This document shows positions 1 through 6,129 of a stretch of 8,781 nucleotides of DNA, piece after piece. This stretch comes from Sediminibacterium sp. (lineage in GTDB: Bacteria > Bacteroidota > Bacteroidia > Chitinophagales > Chitinophagaceae). How positions within the stretch are numbered: the first letter of the stretch is position 1; the number at the start of each line of letters is the position of its first letter. The notes under the pieces are model-generated. The model was not told where the DNA came from, ran no database searches, and saw nothing but the letters and a program-made list of their open reading frames with translations. The stretch lies in contig JALQXE010000029.1 in assembly GCA_023263235.1 (NCBI GenBank), positions 1-8,781 on the forward strand, read 5' to 3'. The translations under genes were made by a program, and so were the position numbers.

Positions 1-411
1 TTGTTTTTTATTAACCTTTAATCTTTCATTTATTTTTTTGATTAGTTTATAAATAAATACTAATAAAATAATTGCAATAAGCGTAAAAGCAATTTGTAAA
101 TAAGATATTTTATATAATACCAGATACTCGATATTATTAAAAAATTCTACAGAATTAAATAGATAAACACTTGAGAATGCATCAAAAAAATCGAGTGTTA
201 AAAATAGAAGGAATAAAATATATGCTAATGTTATTCTATTAAAATATATTATTATAAATAGAACAATTGCATATTCGTAATAAAATATAGCCCTTGGGAT
301 ATAAATGAATAATTGTAATAAACTTAAAACATTAACAATTACAAAAAGTAGTAATGTACTTAATAGTATACTACCATTAAATTGCTTGAAACCCCTTTTT
401 AACCAATTCAT
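1..411 (-). CDS. Multi-pass membrane protein, N-terminal part (cut by window edge)
   Basis: An open frame starts at the ATG at 411 and runs 137 codons without a stop to the window edge, so only the N-terminus is visible. Seen directly: about four strongly hydrophobic segments (roughly residues 15-36, 41-57, 60-77 and 104-121), a basic start (MNWLKRGFKQ), and a basic stretch after the last segment (KLIKKINERLKVNKK). The motif YIPRAIFYY after the first helix and the LTLDFFDAFS stretch recall the membrane portion of LTA-synthase-like or phosphoethanolamine-transferase-like sulfatase-fold proteins, which have a few helices before an extracytoplasmic catalytic domain. That is only a resemblance, because the catalytic part is outside the window. 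Composition is very AT-rich, as expected for a membrane protein using Phe, Ile and Leu codons in this genome. An AGAGG stretch lies too far upstream (about 13 nt) to be a convincing ribosome site. Existence as a gene is fairly secure; the function is not. Confidence 0.7.
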   Translation of the reverse strand, partial: MNWLKRGFKQFNGSILLSTLLLFVIVNVLSLLQLFIYIPRAIFYYEYAIVLFIIIYFNRITLAYILFLLFLTLDFFDAFSSVYLFNSVEFFNNIEYLVLYKISYLQIAFTLIAIILLVFIYKLIKKINERLKVNKKQ

Positions 412-466
412 CAGAGTTTTGACAATCCTCTTTTGAAAAGGTTTAACTTAATAAATTATATTTTAT

Positions 467-482
467 TAAAGCGCGCGCTTTA
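467..482. repeat. 16-bp perfect palindrome TAAAGCGCGCGCTTTA
   Basis: The 16 bases are a perfect dyad with a GCGCGCGC core inside very AT-rich sequence. It lies 45 bases past the stop of the M20 peptidase gene and 55 bases before the start of the membrane protein gene, both transcribed leftwards. As RNA it could fold into a 6-bp stem with a GCGC loop. The bases that follow on the minus strand (ATAAAATATAA) are not a U-tract, so it is a weak terminator at best. A protein-binding dyad is the alternative. Confidence 0.6.
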
Positions 483-486
483 GTTT

Positions 487-512
487 TTATAAGCATTAGA
501 TTAATCTTATAA
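487..512. repeat. Inverted repeat, 11-bp stem with one bulged base
   Basis: The arms TTATAAG-C-ATTA (487-498) and TAAT-CTTATAA (502-512) pair over 11 bp around a GAT loop, with C494 bulged. It lies just after the end of the M20 peptidase gene on its strand and beside a run of seven C (518-524). It is probably a 3' mRNA hairpin, perhaps acting together with the GC palindrome at 467-482. No U-tract follows on the minus strand, so termination is not demonstrated. Confidence 0.5.
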
Positions 513-526
513 TACCACCCCCCCTC

Positions 527-1849
527 TTACCTTATTAATCTATAAATTGTAAGGGCGGCGCGTTTTATTAAAAAAGGGAACTCTTTTAGGTTAATGGTTT
601 CACCGGGAGCGTGTGCTCCTTTACCCGAAGCACCTAGTCCGTCAATGCAATCCATATACTGCGCTACATATGAAATGTCACCGGCACCGCGTGAACCAGG
701 GTCACCGGCAACGGTAGCACCTATGCCCATACTAGTAGTTACACCATTAATTACTTCCATTACTCTTTCATTGCCCTCGGTGGGTGCCATACTTGGAATA
801 CCATCCACAAAACGAATAGTAGCTTTAGCACCGGTTAAACTTTGATCCACAATTTTTTGCATGGTCGCGCGCGCGTCTATTTTTTGTTGCTCCGTTAAAA
901 AACGTAAGTCACCAGTTACAACTGCATTCGGTGAAATGATATTTGTTTTTCCAATGGCCGTGCCCGTTGCTTTGGCTTCGTCATATTGCATATCGGAACC
1001 ACCAATAAATACACCCGGATTAAAGGTTAAATATTTTTCCTGACTTAATTGTGTTCTAAATTCATTTACAATTCTGGCTGCTTCATAAATAGCACCATAG
1101 CCAGCACCTTCGGTAAATACACCACTACTATGTCCTGTTTTTGCAGTTACATTTAGTTGCCATCCGCTTGCACCTCTTCTTGCAGTGGCTACTTTATTTA
1201 ATCCATTCGCTCCTTCAAAAGCCAATGCAATGTCAGATTGCTTTGCAGTTTCAATAAAATCTCCCCTGCTTACTTCGCGCGGATAACCTGCATGCTCTTC
1301 GTCGCCTGTTAAATAAGCAGTGATGGCTGCATCCTTTAAATAACCATGTGCGTTTAATGCTTGTAACGCCATTATCATTACCACGTCTCCACCCTTCATA
1401 TCATTCGCACCCTGTCCTGTTGCCGTGCTATCGTTTAACATGGTGAAAGGATTTTCTGGCATGTCTGGTTCAAACACAGTATCCAAATGGCCTATTAAAA
1501 ATAATTTTTTGCCTTTTTGTTTTTTTGGCATCGGTGTCATGGCTACTAAATGCCCTGCACGTTTTATGCTATCCGGCATACTCACCCAATGCGTTTTTAA
1601 TCCAGCAGTTTCAAATTCTTTTGCAAACAATGCACCTACTTTTTTTACACCTTCAATATTTAAAGTACCGCTATTAATATTCACCGACTCCTTTAACAGC
1701 TCAATAGCTCTTGGTATATTCGCATCTATATAAGAAAGGATTTTTTGCTCCTCCTTAGTTAAAGTATTGGTTATAGCATTACTATTGGTTTGTGCATGCA
1801 AACACATGACAATTGTTATTGCAAAAGCAAATAGGATTAATTTTTTCAT
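527..1849 (-). CDS. Exported M20 (CPG2-like) metallopeptidase
   Basis: 440 residues, the usual length for a glutamate carboxypeptidase (CPG2)-type M20 enzyme, which hydrolyses amide or peptide bonds with two zinc ions. Residues 1-20 are a signal peptide (MKKLILFAFAITIVMCLHAQ), so the enzyme is exported. The zinc and catalytic motifs are intact: H121 and D123 in GHLDTVF, bridging D150 in GANDMKGG, catalytic base E184 and metal ligand E185 in TGDEEHAG, probable ligand E212 in FEGAN, H240 in the dimerisation-domain region (TGHSSG), and H413 in GAHAPGE. The D150-to-E184 spacing of 34 equals that of CPG2. The gene starts 23 nt after the TonB-dependent receptor stop on the same strand, so the two are probably cotranscribed. 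The natural substrate (folyl- or peptide-linked Glu, dipeptides or other amides) cannot be read from the sequence. The ATG at 1849 is supported by the signal peptide beginning there. Confidence 0.95.
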   Translation of the reverse strand: MKKLILFAFAITIVMCLHAQTNSNAITNTLTKEEQKILSYIDANIPRAIELLKESVNINSGTLNIEGVKKVGALFAKEFETAGLKTHWVSMPDSIKRAGHLVAMTPMPKKQKGKKLFLIGHLDTVFEPDMPENPFTMLNDSTATGQGANDMKGGDVVMIMALQALNAHGYLKDAAITAYLTGDEEHAGYPREVSRGDFIETAKQSDIALAFEGANGLNKVATARRGASGWQLNVTAKTGHSSGVFTEGAGYGAIYEAARIVNEFRTQLSQEKYLTFNPGVFIGGSDMQYDEAKATGTAIGKTNIISPNAVVTGDLRFLTEQQKIDARATMQKIVDQSLTGAKATIRFVDGIPSMAPTEGNERVMEVINGVTTSMGIGATVAGDPGSRGAGDISYVAQYMDCIDGLGASGKGAHAPGETINLKEFPFLIKRAALTIYRLIR

Positions 1850-1872
1850 AAGATAAATGTAAGAAATTGTAT

Positions 1873-4326
1873 TTAATCAAACACCAATGGAATATTCAGT
1901 TTTACACTAAAATTTCGGCCCTTATTAAATACACCCATACGACCTGTGGCTAAATTTTCGGCTGTATATTTTAAACGGCTTAAATGATTTTGATACGCAA
2001 CATCCGTTAAGTTTTGAGCAGTAAAGGATAAACTAAATAATTGTTTACCCCTTTTTGTGAAATGCGTTCCCAACCCTACATTTAATAAATGATACCCTGG
2101 CGTAGCAGTTTCAGTATTGTAACCCGTAAATGGATTGTTTTGTGCAAACACATTATCCAACTGCACAGATAGATAAGAATTTTGTAAAGCAGATTGTTTG
2201 TTTTTAAATTCATACCTTAATTCTGAAATCCATCTTAATGGTGGAATATTTGGTAAATATTTGCTGCCATCAATGGGAGTGGCAAATGTACCTTTCACAT
2301 AAGAAAAAGTGTTTTCTACGTGTAGGCCATCCAAAGGATGCGGATGTATATCTAAATTAAATTCAGCACCCATTAAACTTGCATTTTGTTGACGATACTC
2401 AAATGCAAATAATGCATCCCCATCTTCATTAACAATTATGGAATCACCCCCAGCAGCGCTTACTAATTTTTGATAATAAATATAATCGGTGATTTGATTA
2501 TAAAACACACTTCCATTAAAGGATACATGCTCGTCGCTCCATTCAGCACCTAAATCCAATTGTAAACTTTTTTCAGATTTTAATTGTGTGTTACCATATT
2601 CATATCTATTGGTACCCTCATGTGCCCCATTACTTCCTAATTCCGACATATTGGGTGCGCGATAACCACGAGCAATATTTAATTTAAATACCAAATCCTT
2701 TCCGGCCTCATAAGTTAATCCAAAGGATCCAGCAATATCTCCGAAGTTTTTTTGACGAATTGTAGGAACAAAACTATTTAAGTAGGCAATATTGGGATCG
2801 CTGTATGGATTAGGTTCTTTAAATTCAATCCCTTTTTTATCAATTCTTGCACCACCACTCATGGTTAAGTTACCCGCTTTTTTCTGTGTATAAAAAAACA
2901 ATCCTAATTCAGTTGAAGTATATTCAGGAATTAATACTTCCACGCCTTTGTTTTTATTTTGTTGTTGCATTCCGTTTACACCAATGGTATGCTTCCAGTT
3001 ATTTTTTTCTGGCAATAAATATTGGAAAGAATAGTTTAAAGTACCTAATTCAAAGTATAAACTTTTCTCGGAAGGATCTACTATATTTCCAAATTCTTGT
3101 CTTTGGTTGCGCTGATAAGCAATATTGGCTTTTAGTTTTCCTGTGCCCCAATTAATACTATTGTCTAAAATATATTTGGTATGTATAATATTTTGATAAG
3201 GAATAGATGGATTTGTGGAATTAAAATCTGCATCGGTGGCAACTGGATTTACATAAGCGATACTGGAAAGGCGTACAGCGGGAGATGCGATTACAGTATT
3301 TACTTGTTTTATAAATCGGCCCGCTTCATCTCTATCACCCTCAATCATGCCTAATTTTTGATTAAACTGATTTACAATAAAATGAGAATAGCCCCAATCT
3401 TTTTCTATACCAATAAAACCGCCCCCATTTAACTCATTAAATTTTGAGTTAAACACTTTGCCATCATATTTATTTTGATAGTCACTCGCTTTTTTAGAAG
3501 AAGCATTTATACCCCACACCAATCCTTTTTTATTACCTGCAATATCAAAGTGATAACCTTGTAAATTATTATTAGATTGATAATTACTAAAAACATTTCC
3601 TCTTATGGCACCCTCGGCCACCGGCACATTGGATACTACATTAATCACACCACTCAAGGCCTCACTTCCATAAATAATAGAGGCTGGCACTTTTAATACC
3701 TCGGTGCGAGTAACATTGTATTCATCAATTTCAATCCCATGTTCGTCGCCCCATTGTTGCCCCTCTTGTCTTACTCCATCATTTAAAACCATTACTCTAT
3801 TATACCCCAATCCTCTTATAATGGGTTTTGAAACGGCAGGCCCTGTACTTAATTGAGATACGCCTGGTGTTTTAGATAAGGCGTCTATAAAATTGGTACT
3901 TGCCGATTTAAAAAAATCTTCCTTCTTTAAAATAGTAATAGGGGTTGGAGTTTTACGTGAACTCGTGGCGCGTAAAAAACTAGTAACCGTCACATTAGAA
4001 CTTTCAACAGCAATATGTCCCAATACAAAATTTTCGGTGGTATTGGCTTTTACGATAATAGATTTTGAATAAATAGAAAACCCTATAAAACTTACTTCGG
4101 CAATATGTTCCCCCTTTGGTAAACTAATTTCATATACACCATTTTGATTGGTGATTACGCCTTTTTTATATTCTGGAAAATATACACTAGCACCTTGCAA
4201 AGGCAGCCCCGTTAATTCATCGGTTACCTTACCCGTTACAATAAAATTTGTTTTTGTGCTTTGTGCTGCACCCGATTTAATTATACATAAAAGTATAAAT
4301 ACGAAAACTGAAATATGCTTTAACAT
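1873..4326 (-). CDS. TonB-dependent outer-membrane receptor, metal-type (ZnuD-like plug)
   Basis: 817 residues from the ATG at 4326. A longer frame reaches a TTG at 4386, but the signal peptide MLKHISVFVFILLCIIKSGAAQ begins exactly at 4326, so that start is preferred. Domains in order, numbered from 4326: signal peptide 1-22; a CarboxypepD_reg-like β-sandwich at about 28-105 (VTGKVTDELTGLPLQGASVYF); a possible TonB box near 110-116 (NVTVTS); plug at about 125-235, with PIIRGLGYNRVMVLNDG, GDEHGIEID and VPASIIYGSEALSGVINV; then a 22-strand-type barrel to the C-terminus, with the usual late QNLTDVAYQNHLS motif. The GDEHGIEID and PASxxYGSxALxGVINV elements are typical of ZnuD-like and related metal or metal-chelate receptors. 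It is not a SusC type: no SusD partner is present and it is shorter. It lies between the small His/Cys protein and the M20 peptidase. The barrel is complete. The substrate is inferred only loosely; haem, zinc, copper or a siderophore are all possible. Confidence 0.93.
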   Translation of the reverse strand: MLKHISVFVFILLCIIKSGAAQSTKTNFIVTGKVTDELTGLPLQGASVYFPEYKKGVITNQNGVYEISLPKGEHIAEVSFIGFSIYSKSIIVKANTTENFVLGHIAVESSNVTVTSFLRATSSRKTPTPITILKKEDFFKSASTNFIDALSKTPGVSQLSTGPAVSKPIIRGLGYNRVMVLNDGVRQEGQQWGDEHGIEIDEYNVTRTEVLKVPASIIYGSEALSGVINVVSNVPVAEGAIRGNVFSNYQSNNNLQGYHFDIAGNKKGLVWGINASSKKASDYQNKYDGKVFNSKFNELNGGGFIGIEKDWGYSHFIVNQFNQKLGMIEGDRDEAGRFIKQVNTVIASPAVRLSSIAYVNPVATDADFNSTNPSIPYQNIIHTKYILDNSINWGTGKLKANIAYQRNQRQEFGNIVDPSEKSLYFELGTLNYSFQYLLPEKNNWKHTIGVNGMQQQNKNKGVEVLIPEYTSTELGLFFYTQKKAGNLTMSGGARIDKKGIEFKEPNPYSDPNIAYLNSFVPTIRQKNFGDIAGSFGLTYEAGKDLVFKLNIARGYRAPNMSELGSNGAHEGTNRYEYGNTQLKSEKSLQLDLGAEWSDEHVSFNGSVFYNQITDYIYYQKLVSAAGGDSIIVNEDGDALFAFEYRQQNASLMGAEFNLDIHPHPLDGLHVENTFSYVKGTFATPIDGSKYLPNIPPLRWISELRYEFKNKQSALQNSYLSVQLDNVFAQNNPFTGYNTETATPGYHLLNVGLGTHFTKRGKQLFSLSFTAQNLTDVAYQNHLSRLKYTAENLATGRMGVFNKGRNFSVKLNIPLVFD

Positions 4327-4386
4327 AATTATAAATTGAAATTGAAAAATAAAACCAATGCGCTCATTACGCATTTCAACATTCAA

Positions 4387-4728
4387 TTATAAAATGGGCG
4401 GGCCGCGAGAATCAAAATGAGAGATACTACTACTAGGTATAAATGAAAAAGTGGCTTCATTTTTTACAGTTTGCGTAGTGGGTGTAATTAAAAATAATTC
4501 AAAGCTATATTGAATAAAGGGAGAAGTAGCAACTAATTGGTCATAAGAACAATGTATGGTCGCATGCTCTACTTGTTCAATGGGTAAATTAACGTGCACG
4601 CTACATGAAGTAGGATCAACGTGCTTTGCAACAAAATCGTGAATGTTTTTTTGTGGGGTAATACTAAATGCAAAAACCACTAGCATGGCTAGCGCAATAA
4701 ATTGTCTTATGGTTTTTGAAAATAACAT
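4387..4728 (-). CDS. Small exported His/Cys-containing protein upstream of TonB receptor
   Basis: 113 residues. The N-terminus (MLFSKTIRQF, then a hydrophobic stretch at about 10-24) is a signal peptide or membrane anchor. The rest carries a cluster of possible metal ligands: H30, H36, C42, H45, H55, H59 and C60, including an HxC-like THIHCSYDQ region. The protein ends in SRGPPIL. Short exported Bacteroidota proteins with an HxC element and a terminal RGPP next to TonB receptors are a pattern I recall (possibly the HYC_CC_PP group), but I cannot confirm membership. The gap to the receptor start at 4326 is 60 nt on the same strand, and a promoter-like element lies just upstream, so this is probably the first gene of the small protein, receptor and peptidase run. 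A periplasmic metal-binding or accessory role is inferred from ligand content and position; no catalytic motif is visible. Confidence 0.8.
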   Translation of the reverse strand: MLFSKTIRQFIALAMLVVFAFSITPQKNIHDFVAKHVDPTSCSVHVNLPIEQVEHATIHCSYDQLVATSPFIQYSFELFLITPTTQTVKNEATFSFIPSSSISHFDSRGPPIL

Positions 4729-4740
4729 TGTTTTTACTTG

Positions 4741-4773
4741 TTAATGCAAAGTTAGTGCAAATTTTGAGCAATT
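4741..4773. repeat. Three tandem 11-bp repeats (TTARTGCAAAN)
   Basis: The units are TTAATGCAAAG (4741-4751), TTAGTGCAAAT (4752-4762) and the more diverged TTTGAGCAATT (4763-4773). The first two match at 9 of 11 positions, the second and third at 8. The period of 11 bp is about one helical turn, so a protein would meet the units on one face. They fill the gap before the small His/Cys gene and overlap the TAACTTTG box, so an operator is plausible. Part of the similarity may come from repeated TTTGC promoter-like sequence. Confidence 0.5.
4747..4754 (-). promoter_or_regulatory. Candidate -7 box TAACTTTG for small protein / TonB receptor run
   Basis: On the minus strand this reads TAACTTTG, a perfect match to the Bacteroidota TAnnTTTG element. 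It would place the transcript start some 12 nt before the ATG at 4728. The only upstream TTG (4771-4769) is 14 nt away, shorter than the usual 19-21, so the -33 half is poor and the call is tentative. Confidence 0.4.
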
Positions 4774-4792
4774 AAAAAATAGGCGCGCCTAT
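4772..4792 (-). terminator. Intrinsic terminator embedded in the end of the phosphodiesterase gene
   Basis: On the minus strand a 5-bp stem ATAGG/CCTAT with a CGCG loop (4792-4779) runs straight into six T (4779-4774), followed by AA. The hairpin is made of the codons for the last residues (GAPIF), and the T-run includes the first base of the stop codon. The stem is short, so efficiency may be modest. It would separate this gene from the small protein and receptor run that follows. Confidence 0.55.
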
Positions 4793-5890
4793 AGGATGCT
4801 TCGCTTCAAAGGGCTTGCCCATGAGTTTGGTCATAGTAGCCGCCAACTGCTTTTGAAAATATTGTACATTTTGCGTTTGGGCACCCATGGTGCCAATTTT
4901 TTGTAGCCCCGGACCCATTAATGCAAACCATATACTTGAAGCACCATTTACATCGGCACCATGATCGGTCCAAGCTTCTTTAAATCCACGACCATGATCG
5001 GTGGTTACTAATAAATAAGTATTGTCTTTGTATCCAGGAGTAGATTGAACCCAATTCCAAATTTGCGCAATCCATGCATCCACCTGATGTGCGGCATCTA
5101 AATAATCTCTATAATGTGCGTGATGTGCCCACTCGTCTGTTTCACCATAACTTATATACAAAGCCTTTGGTTTTTTATTTTGCAAATAATGCATTGCTTG
5201 TTGATGCGTGTATACATCTAAACATTCTACTTCTTTAAATGGTTTATAAGAATCTTTTAAACCTTGGCTAATGCTTACTGCAACAGGATCCTGCATTAAT
5301 TGCGTGAGGGGTTCAAATGCATTAATCACTGGAAAACCAGAAACTTTTTCATTTAATATTCTATCAAATGCATCCCAAGCACCAAAAGCTGCCACCTTAT
5401 TTTTATAAGCAACCTGTGCATTTAAAAATGCCAATACATTGGTATGCGGATTAGGCATATAATCATTTGAATTAATAGCCGTGTCCGGATAGCCTGTTAA
5501 AATTTCATTATAACCTGGATAAGAAAACCAATGCGGATTAGCAACATCCACTTTATTATCTACAAAACGATTGCCAAACAACATACCCTCTTTTGCAATT
5601 TGATTCCAAAAAAAAGGCATTAACTTTTTTTGTCTTTCCTCAATGGTGCTGGCACCATACTTATTAAATATATATGCGCTATCTCCTTGATTAAATTTTG
5701 AGTCATTCGCAATGGCAATGTCCATACCCCCAAAAACCTCCTGCCACCTATAACCGTCGGTGGTGATAATTATTAAATTAGGCGCATTATCCTTATTGGC
5801 CGTATTGGAAACTTGCGAAAACACCGTATTAACCGAAAGAATTAATATTAATGTATTGATAATCAATACTTTGCTCTGGATTGGGCGCAT
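4772..5890 (-). CDS. Exported alkaline phosphatase superfamily protein, phosphodiesterase (NPP)-like
   Basis: 372 residues with a signal peptide (residues 1-25, ending NTVFSQ), so periplasmic or outer-surface. The fold's two-metal ligand set can be read off: D45 (ITTDGYRW), S123 as the likely nucleophile (WFSYPGYNE, aligned with the Thr of the TFPNH-type motif), D252 and H256 (GETDEWAHH, DxxxH), D298 and H299 (TTDHGRG), and H310 (WTDHGAD). These match the nucleotide pyrophosphatase/phosphodiesterase and sulfatase-like branch of the superfamily. Serine replaces the usual threonine at the nucleophile position, which is tolerated chemistry. The substrate is unknown: a phosphodiester, phosphomonoester or sulfate ester are all possible. 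The ATG at 5890 is supported by the signal peptide. The gene begins 62 nt after the stop of the 55-residue membrane protein on the same strand, and ends in a terminator-like hairpin. Confidence 0.88.
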   Translation of the reverse strand: MRPIQSKVLIINTLILILSVNTVFSQVSNTANKDNAPNLIIITTDGYRWQEVFGGMDIAIANDSKFNQGDSAYIFNKYGASTIEERQKKLMPFFWNQIAKEGMLFGNRFVDNKVDVANPHWFSYPGYNEILTGYPDTAINSNDYMPNPHTNVLAFLNAQVAYKNKVAAFGAWDAFDRILNEKVSGFPVINAFEPLTQLMQDPVAVSISQGLKDSYKPFKEVECLDVYTHQQAMHYLQNKKPKALYISYGETDEWAHHAHYRDYLDAAHQVDAWIAQIWNWVQSTPGYKDNTYLLVTTDHGRGFKEAWTDHGADVNGASSIWFALMGPGLQKIGTMGAQTQNVQYFQKQLAATMTKLMGKPFEAKHPIGAPIF

Positions 5891-5903
5891 ATCATTAAAT
5901 TTT

Positions 5904-5924
5904 ATGTTTAAAAATAATAAACAT
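5904..5924. repeat. Inverted repeat ATGTTTA-N7-TAAACAT
   Basis: Perfect 7-bp arms (5904-5910 and 5918-5924) flank a 7-nt AT spacer, 13 nt upstream of the phosphodiesterase start. The arms are AT-rich and could arise by chance here. If functional, an operator is more likely than a terminator, since no U-tract follows on the minus strand. Confidence 0.35.
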
Positions 5925-5952
5925 TAAGTGCTTACAACATAAAAGCAGCTTA

Positions 5953-6120
5953 TTATACTGGATCTTTTTTATCGCCTTTTTGTTTAAGAACAAAATAAAG
6001 CAATCCCATAGTAACAATAAAGTAAACTATTAAACCAAGATCGTTTTGTATTATATTTTTAAAAAATAAAATCGAAATGATTACATGCAGTATTAGTACA
6101 TAATTAAATATTTTTTTCAT
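5953..6120 (-). CDS. 55-residue protein with two transmembrane helices
   Basis: An ATG at 6120 opens a 55-codon frame ending in TAA at 5953-5955. Seen directly: a basic start (MKKIFNYV), a first hydrophobic helix at about 6-20, a short loop with N26 and D27, a second helix at about 28-45 (LGLIVYFIVTMGLLYFVL), and a charged tail (KQKGDKKDPV). By the positive-inside rule both ends face the cytoplasm. The start lies only 9 nt below the stop of the Cys-rich lipoprotein gene, so the pair is almost certainly cotranscribed and perhaps translationally coupled. No family is recognised. An immunity-like or membrane-partner role for the upstream protein is a guess from size, topology and position. The risk is that a short AT-rich frame arose by chance, but the spacing, topology and charge pattern argue for a gene. 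Confidence 0.65.
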   Translation of the reverse strand: MKKIFNYVLILHVIISILFFKNIIQNDLGLIVYFIVTMGLLYFVLKQKGDKKDPV

Positions 6121-6129
6121 TTTTACATT

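Noticed and set aside
594..845. Plus-strand open frames within the M20 peptidase gene (594-845, 861-1043, 1425-1733)
   Set aside because: They lie opposite a gene with intact catalytic motifs and show no recognisable domains; they are shadows.
2847..3155. Plus-strand frames inside the TonB receptor gene (2847-3155, 4148-4339) and the glycosidase gene (8046-8234)
   Set aside because: Antisense to well-supported proteins, with no independent coding evidence.
1873..4326. SusC-type polysaccharide receptor linked to the nearby glycosidase
   Set aside because: No SusD-like gene is present, the receptor is shorter than SusC proteins, its plug motifs are metal-type, and the glycosidase is several kilobases away.
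4327..4386. Longer TonB receptor start at the TTG at 4386
   Set aside because: Adds 20 residues before an ideal signal peptide that begins at the ATG at 4326, and uses a rare start codon.
4782..4789. GGCGCGCC (AscI site) as a sign of cloning vector or engineering
   Set aside because: It is part of the coding sequence and of a hairpin that continues into a U-run; flanking sequence is ordinary genomic DNA.
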